A stretch of 64,000 nucleotides of DNA from Pseudomonas sp. TH41 (GTDB taxonomy: Bacteria > Pseudomonadota > Gammaproteobacteria > Pseudomonadales > Pseudomonadaceae), in NCBI RefSeq assembly GCF_016650695.1, contig NZ_JAEKFH010000006.1, positions 186,001-250,000 of the forward strand. Reading direction: 5' to 3'. The notes beneath the pieces are model-generated. The model had not been told where the DNA came from, ran no database searches, and was given only the letters and a program-made list of their open reading frames with translations. Of the stretch, positions 27,008 through 34,515 are shown in pieces; positions within the stretch are counted from its first letter, which is position 1; each line of letters opens with the position of its first letter. Position numbers and translations under genes: made by a program.

Positions 27008-27163
27008 TTGGACTACTCGGAAAGACCATGACGAAGGGCCGGGATGATAGCAAACCTGTGCGGTTTTAGAGCATGTCCCGGTTTTGCATGAATATCGCTC
27101 ATGTTGGTGGGCGGGTCAGATGGGTAGAATCGCGGCGTTTTTTCAGGAATCAGGACCAGGGAC

Positions 27164-29461
27164 ATGTCGTATCGCGTCATCACCGGCATTTTTATGCTGC
27201 TTTTAAGCTGGGGTGCCACTGCGCAAGGTCCGGCCATTTCCTCTGCAATTTCCTACAGCCGCGACATCCAGCCGATCTTTACCGAAAAGTGCGTGGCCTG
27301 CCATGCCTGCAATGACGCCGCCTGTCAGCTCAATCTGGGCAGTGGCGAAGGTGTGGCGCGCGGCGCGACGAAAATCCCGGTCTACGACGGCCAGCGCAGC
27401 ACCGCCGCGGCGCCGACCCGGCTGTTTTATGACGCCTTCGGCAAGCACGCCTGGCAGCAAAAGGGTTTCTATCCCGTGCTCGACGCCCAGGGCAGTCAGG
27501 CCGCGTTGATGGCGCGGATGCTGGAGCTGGGCCACAAAACCCCGTTGCAACCCAATGCCAAGTTGCCGGAAGACATCGTCCTGGGTCTGAATCGGGAAAA
27601 TATGTGCGCCATGCCCGCGGAGTTCGACGGCTACGCCAGCGCCCACCCGAAAGAAGGTATGCCGCTGGCGGTCACAGGACTGACCGATCAGCAGTACCAG
27701 ACACTGCAACGCTGGCTGGCGTCCGGTGCGCCGATTGATGAGCAAGGTCTGGTGCCTTCCGCGAGAGAAGCGTTGCAAGTGGTGCAATGGGAAAACCTGC
27801 TCAATTCCCCGGGTGCCCGGCAAAGTCTGGTGGGGCGCTGGTTGTTCGAGCATTGGTTCCTCGCCCATATTTACTTCAAGGAGGGCGAGCCGGGGCACTT
27901 CTTCCAGTGGGTCCGTTCGCGCACGCCGACCGGGCAGCCGATCGACCTGATCAACACCCGTCGCCCGAACGACGATCCGGGCATTCAGGTTTATTACCGT
28001 TTGTGGCCGGTGCAAGGCGTGATCGTGCAGAAAACCCACATCACGTACCCGCTGAGTGCGCCGAAGATGGCGCGGATCAAAAGCCTTTTCTACAACGGCA
28101 ATTGGCAGGTCAACGCCTTGCCGGGTTACGGGCCGGAACGTCGGGCCAATCCGTTCGCTACATTCGAGGCAATCCCGGCCCAGGCGCGTTACCAGTTCAT
28201 GCTCGATAACGCCGAATACTTCGTGCGCACGTTCATTCGTGGCCCGGTGTGCCGGGGGCAGGTCGCCACAGACGTGATCCGCGACAACTTCTGGGCACTG
28301 TTCCAGGCGCCGGAGCACGACCTTTACATCACTGACCCGAACTACCGTGGCAAGGCCACGCCGCTGCTGGCAATGCCGGGGCAGAACGACGACGTCGGCA
28401 GCGTCCTGAGCCTGTGGCACGACTACCGCGACAAACGTAACGAGTACGAAGCACTGCGCCGCGACAGCTACGCCGATGCACCGGCGCCGAGTTGGTCGAC
28501 GTTGTGGGCGGGCAACGATAACGCTTTGCTAAGCATTTTCCGGCATTTCGACAGCGCCTCGGTGAACAAGGGCCTGATCGGTGACGTGCCGCAAACCCTG
28601 TGGCTGTTCGACTTTCCGCTGTTGGAGCGCACGTATTATCAGTTGGTGGTCAACTTCGACGTGTTCGGCAACGTCTCCCATCAGGCGCAGACACGCCTGT
28701 ACTTCGACTTGATTCGCAATGGCGCCGAGCAGAACTTCCTGCGCCTGATGCCAGCCGATTCCCGGGACGGTTACCTCGACGATTGGTACCAGAGCAGCGG
28801 CAAATTCAAGATGTGGCTCGATTACGAGGCCATCGATGACGACAAACCGACGGCGCTGAAACTTGACGAGAAAGACCCGAAACGCGACTTCGCCCTGCAG
28901 TTGCTGGTCCGTTACGGCGAACTCAATGCCAAACCTGATCCGATCAATCGCTGCGACGGCGCGTATTGCTCGCGACCGAACATCGACCCGGATTTGCAAC
29001 GTGCCGAACAGGCCCTGAGTCGTCTGACGTCGCGCCCGGCTGCGGGCCTTAGCGTCATCGATCAACTGCCTGAAGCGACGATGTTGCGAATCGAAACCGC
29101 GGGTGGCAAGCGCGGGGTCTACAGCCTGTTGCGCAACCGCGCGCACAGCAACGTCGCGTTCCTGCTGGGTGAATCGCTGCGTTATCAGCCGGGGCTCGAC
29201 ACACTGACCATTTTCCCGGGCGTGCTCAGCAGCTATCCGAACTTTATGTTCAACATCCCGGCCGATCAGGTGCCGGCATTCGTGGATGCGATGGAAAACG
29301 CGAAGGACGCCAATCGCTTCGAGAAAATCGTTGAGCGCTGGGGCATTCGCCGCAGTCATCCACAATTCTGGTTTTACTTTCATGACCTGAGCAAATACGT
29401 CCACGAGACGGACCCGGTGGAAGAGGGCGTGCTGGACATGAATCGCTACGAGAATCTTTGA
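27164..29461 (+). CDS. cti: fatty acid cis/trans isomerase
   Basis: A 765-residue Cti protein, which converts cis to trans unsaturated acyl chains of membrane phospholipids under solvent or heat stress in Pseudomonas and Vibrio. An N-terminal signal peptide (residues 1-21, ending ATAQG) directs it to the periplasm. The haem c site CVACH is at about residue 44, followed by CNDAACQLNLGS. Family blocks such as FSRYLYEHWF-like LVGRWLFEHWFLAHI and FQWVRSRTPTGQPIDLI are present. The gene is divergent from metH and monocistronic. Confidence 0.95.
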   Translation: MSYRVITGIFMLLLSWGATAQGPAISSAISYSRDIQPIFTEKCVACHACNDAACQLNLGSGEGVARGATKIPVYDGQRSTAAAPTRLFYDAFGKHAWQQKGFYPVLDAQGSQAALMARMLELGHKTPLQPNAKLPEDIVLGLNRENMCAMPAEFDGYASAHPKEGMPLAVTGLTDQQYQTLQRWLASGAPIDEQGLVPSAREALQVVQWENLLNSPGARQSLVGRWLFEHWFLAHIYFKEGEPGHFFQWVRSRTPTGQPIDLINTRRPNDDPGIQVYYRLWPVQGVIVQKTHITYPLSAPKMARIKSLFYNGNWQVNALPGYGPERRANPFATFEAIPAQARYQFMLDNAEYFVRTFIRGPVCRGQVATDVIRDNFWALFQAPEHDLYITDPNYRGKATPLLAMPGQNDDVGSVLSLWHDYRDKRNEYEALRRDSYADAPAPSWSTLWAGNDNALLSIFRHFDSASVNKGLIGDVPQTLWLFDFPLLERTYYQLVVNFDVFGNVSHQAQTRLYFDLIRNGAEQNFLRLMPADSRDGYLDDWYQSSGKFKMWLDYEAIDDDKPTALKLDEKDPKRDFALQLLVRYGELNAKPDPINRCDGAYCSRPNIDPDLQRAEQALSRLTSRPAAGLSVIDQLPEATMLRIETAGGKRGVYSLLRNRAHSNVAFLLGESLRYQPGLDTLTIFPGVLSSYPNFMFNIPADQVPAFVDAMENAKDANRFEKIVERWGIRRSHPQFWFYFHDLSKYVHETDPVEEGVLDMNRYENL

Positions 29462-29489
29462 TCGCGGGCTGGTGTCGCCGCCGAACCCT

Positions 29490-29586
29490 TGTAGGAGCGA
29501 GCTTGCTCCGGGCGGCGTTCCGACGATGGTGTATCAGCAGCATTGATGGCGACTGACACACCATCGCGAGCAAGCTCGCTCCTACA
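29490..29586. repeat. REPIN-type inverted repeat
   Basis: TGTAGGAGCGAGCTTGCTCC and the inverted copy GAGCAAGCTCGCTCCTACA flank about 55 bp that itself contains a second pair (GATGGTGT / ACACCATC). It follows the cti stop by 28 bases. Confidence 0.9.
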
Positions 29587-29693
29587 GTGGGTTTTCGGTG
29601 ATTTTCCATCTGGCTCTTTCCCGACAAAAATACTAGGACTTTGTGCGCGGCGATGATTGGCGTAAACTGCGCCCAAGCCTGCGAGGAGTTTCC

Positions 29694-30278
29694 ATGACCG
29701 CTATTACCATCACTGACGCCGCCCACGATTATCTGGCTGATCTGCTCTCCAAGCAGAACACCCCAGGCATTGGCATCCGCGTCTTTATCACCCAGCCTGG
29801 CACCCAGTACGCCGAAACCTGCATTGCTTATTGCAAGCCGGGCGAAGAAAAACCTGAAGACACGGCGCTGGGGCTGAAAAGCTTCACTGCTTACATCGAC
29901 TCGTTCAGCGAAGCGTTCCTGGACGATGCGGTAGTCGACTACGCCACCGACCGTATGGGCGGCCAGCTGACCATCAAGGCGCCAAACGCCAAAGTACCGA
30001 TGGTCAACGCCGACAGCCCGGTCAACGAGCGCATCAACTATTACCTGCAAACCGAGATCAACCCGGGGCTCGCCAGTCACGGCGGTCAGGTCAGCCTGAT
30101 CGATGTGGTCGAAGACGGCATTGCCGTGCTGAAGTTCGGCGGCGGTTGCCAGGGCTGCGGCCAGGCCGATGTCACCCTGCGTGAAGGTATCGAACGCACG
30201 TTGCTTGAGCGTATTCCCGAGCTCAAGGGTGTACGTGATGTGACTGACCACACGCAGAAAGAAAACGCCTATTACTAA
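29694..30278 (+). CDS. nfuA: Fe-S biogenesis/repair protein NfuA
   Basis: A 194-residue NfuA that carries [4Fe-4S] clusters to target proteins. The N-terminal degenerate A-type domain (residues 1-95) has the HesB/IscA-like start but lacks the three Cys. The C-terminal Nfu domain has the cluster-binding CxxC in GGGCQGCGQADVTL near residue 150. The ATG at 29694 follows a GCGAGGAG ribosome site. It is monocistronic with its own terminator. Confidence 0.96.
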   Translation: MTAITITDAAHDYLADLLSKQNTPGIGIRVFITQPGTQYAETCIAYCKPGEEKPEDTALGLKSFTAYIDSFSEAFLDDAVVDYATDRMGGQLTIKAPNAKVPMVNADSPVNERINYYLQTEINPGLASHGGQVSLIDVVEDGIAVLKFGGGCQGCGQADVTLREGIERTLLERIPELKGVRDVTDHTQKENAYY

Positions 30279-30296
30279 GGTGTTCGCTGCGAAATG

Positions 30297-30327
30297 AAAA
30301 AACGGCACCCGTGAGTGCCGTTTTTTT
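30297..30327 (+). terminator. rho-independent terminator of nfuA
   Basis: AAAAAACGGCAC pairs with GTGCCGTTTTTTT around a 6-base loop, 19 bases after the nfuA stop. The strong stem and T7 tract are typical. Confidence 0.95.
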
Positions 30328-30341
30328 ATGGGTGAAGATTT

Positions 30342-30418
30342 AAAAGATCGCAGCCTTCGGCAGCTCCTACAGGGGAATGCATACCCCCTGTAGGAGCTGC
30401 CGAAGGCTGCGATCTTTT
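30342..30418. repeat. paired REP-type inverted repeat
   Basis: AAAAGATCGCAGCCTTCGGCAG plus CTCCTACAG and its inverted copy lie 17 bp apart between the nfuA terminator and the cobM stop codon, which is 5 bases away. Confidence 0.9.
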
Positions 30419-30422
30419 GATT

Positions 30423-31169
30423 TTAAGGTCTGTAAAGATGCGCATGCCCCGCGCGGTACAGCGACGACTCGCTAAAATGATCACTGCCCAGCACCCGACC
30501 CACCAATATCAACGCCGTGCGCCGAAACCCCTTGGCTTCAACCTTCCCGGCAATGTCCTCAATCGTCCCCACCACCCAATCCTGATCCGGCCACGTCGCC
30601 CGATGAATCACCGCAATCGGACAGTCGGCGCCGTAATGCGGCAGCAATTCGGCGAGGATCTTCTCCAGATGATTCACCCCCAAATGAATCGCCATGGTCG
30701 CTCCGTGTTGCGCCAGACTGCCCAGTTCTTCACCGGCCGGCATCGCGGTTTTGTCGGCGTAGCGGGTCAGGATTACGCTTTGCGAGATGTCCGGCAGTGT
30801 CAGTTCTGCGCCCAATAGCGCCGCGCAGGCGGCCGTTGCCGTCACGCCGGGAATGATTTCAAACGGAATATCGAGTTCACGCAGGTAACGAATCTGCTCG
30901 CCAATCGCGCCATACAGGCTCGGGTCGCCGGAATGGACGCGGGCCACGTCCTGGCCGTTGGCATGGGCGGTCTTGATCAGTTCGATGATCTGTTGCAAAT
31001 GCAACTCAGCGCTGTTGACCACGCGTTCGGCACGGTGGCCTTCCAGCACGGCGGCGGGCACCAGGGAGCCTGCGTAGATGATCACCGGGCAACTGCGAAT
31101 CAGCCGTTGGCCTTTGACGGTGATCAGCTCCGGGTCGCCGGGACCTGCGCCAATGAAGTAGACGGTCAT
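30423..31169 (-). CDS. cobM: precorrin-4 C11-methyltransferase
   Basis: A 248-residue SAM-dependent methyltransferase of the tetrapyrrole methylase superfamily. N-terminal MTVYFIGAGPGDPELITVKG is the SAM-binding signature; RVHSGDPSLYGAIGEQ and PFEIIPGVTATAACAALLG are the CobM-type substrate-pocket motifs. It methylates C11 in aerobic cobalamin synthesis. The ATG at 31169 sits at the family start, with AGGAACCG upstream. It is the last gene of the leftward operon cbtB-cbtA-cobE-cobM behind a B12 riboswitch. Confidence 0.95.
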   Translation of the reverse strand: MTVYFIGAGPGDPELITVKGQRLIRSCPVIIYAGSLVPAAVLEGHRAERVVNSAELHLQQIIELIKTAHANGQDVARVHSGDPSLYGAIGEQIRYLRELDIPFEIIPGVTATAACAALLGAELTLPDISQSVILTRYADKTAMPAGEELGSLAQHGATMAIHLGVNHLEKILAELLPHYGADCPIAVIHRATWPDQDWVVGTIEDIAGKVEAKGFRRTALILVGRVLGSDHFSESSLYRAGHAHLYRP

Positions 31170-31252
31170 CGTCGGTTCCTGTGAGAAAAAGGGGCTGGGC
31201 AAGGCTTCAGATGAAGATTGCTCATGATCGAAGGCGAGGATTATCGAGGATT

Positions 31253-31666
31253 TTACGCAGGCCCGGCTAATGCCAAGGTTGCCTGGGCATATTTTTGTCG
31301 CGCAATCAGCAGCTTTGCCGGCGCCTGAGCCAGTTGTTCGGCCAGGGCCAGGGCGGCACTTTCTGCTACGCCGTAGCAGCCGGTGCGCTCGAACGCGATC
31401 TGTGACTGGTGGCTGAGTTGCGGTTGATAACCCGCCAATTGTTCGCTGCTGAAAAACATCACCTGTAACCCAAGTTGCGTGGCCAGTTCGGCCAGGCCAG
31501 GTTCATCGCGCTTCAGATCGATACTGGCCAGGGCCTTGATCTCGTGAAGTTGGATTTGATGAGCCTGTAACGCCTGATCGAGTAGCGCCCGCAGCGTGCT
31601 GACAGGGCAGCCGCGCTGGCAGCCCAGGCCGACCACTAAAGTCGGCGCTGTGCGGGTATCAGTCAT
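31253..31666 (-). CDS. cobE: CobE / CbiG C-terminal-type cobalamin biosynthesis protein
   Basis: A 137-residue protein matching the C-terminal domain of CbiG (CobE of aerobic producers): LVVGLGCQRGCPVSTLRALL at the N-terminus, IKALASIDLKRDEPGL in the middle and GCYGVAESAALALA at the C-terminus. It acts in ring contraction and handling of corrin intermediates; the exact aerobic role is not settled. It overlaps the end of cbtA by 4 bases (ATGA), so the two are coupled, and is followed after 83 bases by cobM. Confidence 0.9.
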   Translation of the reverse strand: MTDTRTAPTLVVGLGCQRGCPVSTLRALLDQALQAHQIQLHEIKALASIDLKRDEPGLAELATQLGLQVMFFSSEQLAGYQPQLSHQSQIAFERTGCYGVAESAALALAEQLAQAPAKLLIARQKYAQATLALAGPA

Positions 31667-32367
31667 GCGTGGTAGTGGCCATCGCTTTTGCGGCGGAACA
31701 ACCAGGCGCTGATCAGGCCCAAGGCCAGCCAGAATCCCATGTTGGTCAGCTGCGAAGCGATTTTGAACTGAGCTTCCAGGGCTTCCGGCGCGAGCATAGA
31801 GTGCACTTCCGGTTGCGGCGCGCCAATCACGTGCGGAACGGCCAGGATCGCCACACCCAGGGCTTTCATCAGCCAATGACGACTGAATACGATCAGCGCG
31901 ATACCGACAGCGGTGGAGGCGGCGGTGCCAATCCACCAGATCTGCCGTTGCGCCAGATCGGCAGCGACCGTGCCTGGCAGTTCAGGCGGCAGACCCAGTG
32001 TGGGCGCCAGTACGAATGTCGCATAACCGGCCAGACCCCAGAGCAAGCCCTGAGAGGTTTTGGTCGGAGCGCGCAAGGTGTAGAGACCGGCGAGCATCAG
32101 GGCAAAACCGACGGCAACCACCAGGTTGCCGCCCGTGGTCGACAGCACACGCTGCCAGCCGTCTTCCGGCTCCCAGGCCTCTGCATCATGGGTGTGGCCG
32201 GCCATGGCGGCACCGGCGTGTTCGTGAACTTCAACGGCTGGCGCGGCTTTCTCATAGGTTTCCGCCTGAAGAATCAGCGGAGCCACCCAAAAGCTTTGCA
32301 GCAAGGTCAGCAGCAGGGCGGCCAGTAGCCCGGTAAAACCTGCGGTTTGCGCAATACGCTTGATCAT
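31663..32367 (-). CDS. cbtA: CbtA-type predicted cobalt transporter subunit
   Basis: A 234-residue membrane protein with about five to six helices (for example TGLLAALLLTLLQSFWVAPL near the N-terminus, LVVAVGFALMLAGLYTL and WLALGLISAWLF at the end). It has a His-rich, Glu-rich loop between helices 1 and 2 (VHEHAGAAMAGHTHDAE) that can bind metal. It fits the CbtA family, predicted to import cobalt with CbtB in organisms lacking other cobalt transporters. It follows cbtB by 11 bases. Confidence 0.9.
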   Translation of the reverse strand: MIKRIAQTAGFTGLLAALLLTLLQSFWVAPLILQAETYEKAAPAVEVHEHAGAAMAGHTHDAEAWEPEDGWQRVLSTTGGNLVVAVGFALMLAGLYTLRAPTKTSQGLLWGLAGYATFVLAPTLGLPPELPGTVAADLAQRQIWWIGTAASTAVGIALIVFSRHWLMKALGVAILAVPHVIGAPQPEVHSMLAPEALEAQFKIASQLTNMGFWLALGLISAWLFRRKSDGHYHA

Positions 32368-32378
32368 GTCAGCAGGTC

Positions 32379-32570
32379 TCAATGGCACGGGAAGGCGGAA
32401 CTGTGACGGGTATCGTGCGCGGCGTTGTGCACCGCTTCGATGTGCGAGAAACCGGCGAAGTACACCAGGCACGCGCCAAGAATCGACGCACACACGGCGG
32501 CGGTCAGGCGTTGGCTCAGGGTCGTGGTGCTGCTGGCGGTGCTGTGGTCGGTGCTGCTGATAATCGACAT
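32379..32570 (-). CDS. cbtB: CbtB-type small cobalt transporter subunit
   Basis: A 63-residue protein with one membrane helix (LTAAVCASILGACLVYFAGF) and the CbtB C-terminal His motif: HIEAVHNAAHDTRHSSAFPCH. The His and terminal Cys-His residues are the predicted cobalt ligands. It is the first gene after the leftward B12 riboswitch, which supports a cobalt function. Confidence 0.93.
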   Translation of the reverse strand: MSIISSTDHSTASSTTTLSQRLTAAVCASILGACLVYFAGFSHIEAVHNAAHDTRHSSAFPCH

Positions 32571-32700
32571 GGCGCTTCCCTCTGGTCTGTCAGCGGGTGG
32601 ATAGAGCGCATGGAAAACCCCTGCGAGACGGGCACGCAGACGTTCAAACAGCGCCCGCCCACCGCGGGTTTGTTATGTCAGTGAACGTAATCGTCACTTT

Positions 32701-32907
32701 GTGTTGCGGGCCGGTCTCCGGGCTCACGAGGGGCTTTGGCGTCAGCCGAAGCCTGCAAGAATCACCTTCCCATGCCTAACTGCTGGCACAGTGGATTTGA
32801 TTCTTCACTCGCTTACCGTTGCGGGGGCAGCACCGGACTGACATGGCTTTAGAGTAAAGCACATGATTCACCGGTTTCCCGTTTCACCCTGTGAAGGGCA
32901 CCCGTAA
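32701..32907 (-). promoter_or_regulatory. cobalamin (B12) riboswitch, minus strand
   Basis: Read on the minus strand, the leader shows the class I cobalamin aptamer blocks in order: GGTGCCCTTCACAGGGTGAA, ACGGGAAACCGGTG, the kissing-loop core GCTGCCCCCGCAACGGTAA, CACTG, then GGGAAGG and the B12 box AGCCCGGAGACCGGCC. It lies 130 bases before cbtB and should reduce expression of cbtB-cbtA-cobE-cobM when adenosylcobalamin is bound. Confidence 0.95.
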
Positions 32908-32974
32908 CAAGGTGCGTAGGAGAGCATGGGTGGGCGTCAATTGGCAAGGTTTCTCACTTGGCTCGTTGATTCTT

Positions 32975-33059
32975 TGTAGGAGCTGCCGAAGGCTGCGATC
33001 TTTTGACTTTGCTTCTTAAAATCAAGATCAAAAGATCGCAGCCTTCGGCAGCTCCTACA
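32975..33059. repeat. paired REP-type inverted repeat
   Basis: TGTAGGAGCTGCCGAAGGCT plus GCGATCTTTTGA and the inverted copy are separated by about 20 bp. The pair sits between the two back-to-back riboswitch leaders and so may insulate the two transcription units. Confidence 0.9.
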
Positions 33060-33064
33060 GAGGT

Positions 33065-33104
33065 AGTGAGCAGGTCACGATAGGGGCAGTGAACAGGTCA
33101 CGAT
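33065..33104. repeat. direct repeat of AGTGARCAGGTCACGAT
   Basis: Two 17-bp copies (33065-33081 and 33088-33104) differ at one base and are spaced 6 bp apart, just upstream of the rightward B12 riboswitch. They could be a tandem regulator site for the cobW promoter; no regulator is indicated by the sequence. Confidence 0.55.
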
Positions 33105-33137
33105 TGACCCGCCCCCACACCATGCGTAGCCTTGCGC

Positions 33138-33326
33138 TTTCGAGGTTCTTCGGCGATTGCCGAAGCTAAGAAGGGAACGCGGTCAATGCCGCGGCTGCCC
33201 CCGCAACTGTGAACGGTGATGTTCGCTGCCACGCCACTGCAAACCCTGTCCCACGGGTTCGCGGGAAGGCGCAGCGAATGCCAGGCCAATCGGCCCGGCG
33301 CACCGTCAGCCAGGAGACCTGCCTCG
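33138..33326 (+). promoter_or_regulatory. cobalamin (B12) riboswitch, plus strand
   Basis: Aptamer blocks appear in order: CGAGGTTCTTCGGC, AGAAGGGAACGCGGT, the core GCGGCTGCCCCCGCAACTGTGA written here in part as CTGCCCCCGCAACTGT, CCACTGC, GCGGGAAGGCG and the B12 box CAGCCAGGAGACCTGCC. The closing stem pairs TCGAGG with CCTCGA. It ends 115 bases before cobW and should control cobW-cobN and probably the chelatase gene. Confidence 0.95.
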
Positions 33327-33441
33327 ACACAGATTCTCACTACAACCGGGCGGGGTGATCCGGTGGCGAACTCTTCAGGCACGCGCGTTCGCGTTGCCGG
33401 TCGTCGTCCCGTTTGCCCGCCACCTTGCCAAAGGGCATCCG

Positions 33442-34512
33442 ATGAAAACACTGGCCAAACTCCCCGTCACCATCGTTACCGGCTTCCTCGGCTCGGGCAA
33501 AACCACCTTGTTGCGGCACATGCTCGACAACGCTCAGGGCCGCCGTATCGCGGTGATCGTCAATGAGTTTGGCGAGTTGGGCATCGACGGCGAAATCCTC
33601 AAGCAATGCACGATCGGTTGCACTGAAGAAGAGGCTAACGGCCGCGTTTACGAATTGGCCAACGGCTGCTTGTGCTGCACCGTCCAGGAGGAGTTCTTCC
33701 CGGTGATGCGCGAACTGGTTGCCCGTCGCGGCGACCTCGACCACATCCTCATCGAAACCTCGGGCCTGGCCCTGCCAAAGCCGCTGGTTCAAGCCTTCCA
33801 GTGGCCGGAAATCCGCAGCGCCTGCACCGTTGACGCGGTCATCACCGTCGTCGATAGCCCGGCCGTGGCGGCTGGCACTTTCGCTGCATTCCCGGACCAG
33901 GTCGACGCCCAGCGCAAACTCGACCCGAACCTGGACCACGAATCGCCACTGCACGAACTGTTTGCCGACCAACTGGCCAGCGCCGACCTGGTGATCCTCA
34001 ACAAAGCCGACCTGATCAGCCCTGCAGACCTGGCCCGCGTGCGCCTGGAAGTCGCCGAAGAACTGCCGCCCGCGGTGAAAATCATCGAAGCCAGCAGCGG
34101 TCGTCTGCCACTGGACGTGTTGATCGGCCTCGGTGCCGGTTCCGAAGAACATATCGACAGCCGTCACAGCCACCATGACCATCACCACGACGGCGACGAC
34201 GATCATGATGACCACGATCATGACGCCTTCGATTCGATTTCCATTGAACTGCCGCAAGCCGACGAAAGCCTGCTGATGGACGCGCTGACCCAATTGGTGG
34301 TCAAGCACGGCATCCTGCGGGTCAAAGGCTTCGCCGCCATCCCGAACAAACCGATGCGCCTGCTGATCCAGGGCGTGGGCACGCGTTTCGACAAGCATTT
34401 CGACCGTCAGTGGGGTGCCGAAGAAGCACGCACCACGCGTCTGGTGCTGATCGGCCAAGAGCTGGACGCCGCTCAACTCGAAGCGCAATTGCGCGCCGCG
34501 CTCAGCGTTTAA
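33442..34512 (+). CDS. cobW: CobW, G3E-family GTPase of cobalamin synthesis
   Basis: A 356-residue G3E GTPase: Walker A GFLGSGKTTLLRH (about residue 14), Walker B/ESSGLA-type ETSGLALP, the CxCC metal site in ELANGCLCCTVQEE and the NKAD guanine motif. A His/Asp-rich loop (residues 234-252, for example SHHDHHHDGDDDHDD) links the GTPase to the C-terminal CobW_C domain. CobW is held to deliver Co2+ to the CobN chelatase. The ATG at 33442 is the family start; the longer GTG frame from 33355 reads through leader sequence. The cobN start is 3 bases after its stop. Confidence 0.95.
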   Translation: MKTLAKLPVTIVTGFLGSGKTTLLRHMLDNAQGRRIAVIVNEFGELGIDGEILKQCTIGCTEEEANGRVYELANGCLCCTVQEEFFPVMRELVARRGDLDHILIETSGLALPKPLVQAFQWPEIRSACTVDAVITVVDSPAVAAGTFAAFPDQVDAQRKLDPNLDHESPLHELFADQLASADLVILNKADLISPADLARVRLEVAEELPPAVKIIEASSGRLPLDVLIGLGAGSEEHIDSRHSHHDHHHDGDDDHDDHDHDAFDSISIELPQADESLLMDALTQLVVKHGILRVKGFAAIPNKPMRLLIQGVGTRFDKHFDRQWGAEEARTTRLVLIGQELDAAQLEAQLRAALSV

Positions 34513-34515
34513 GCC

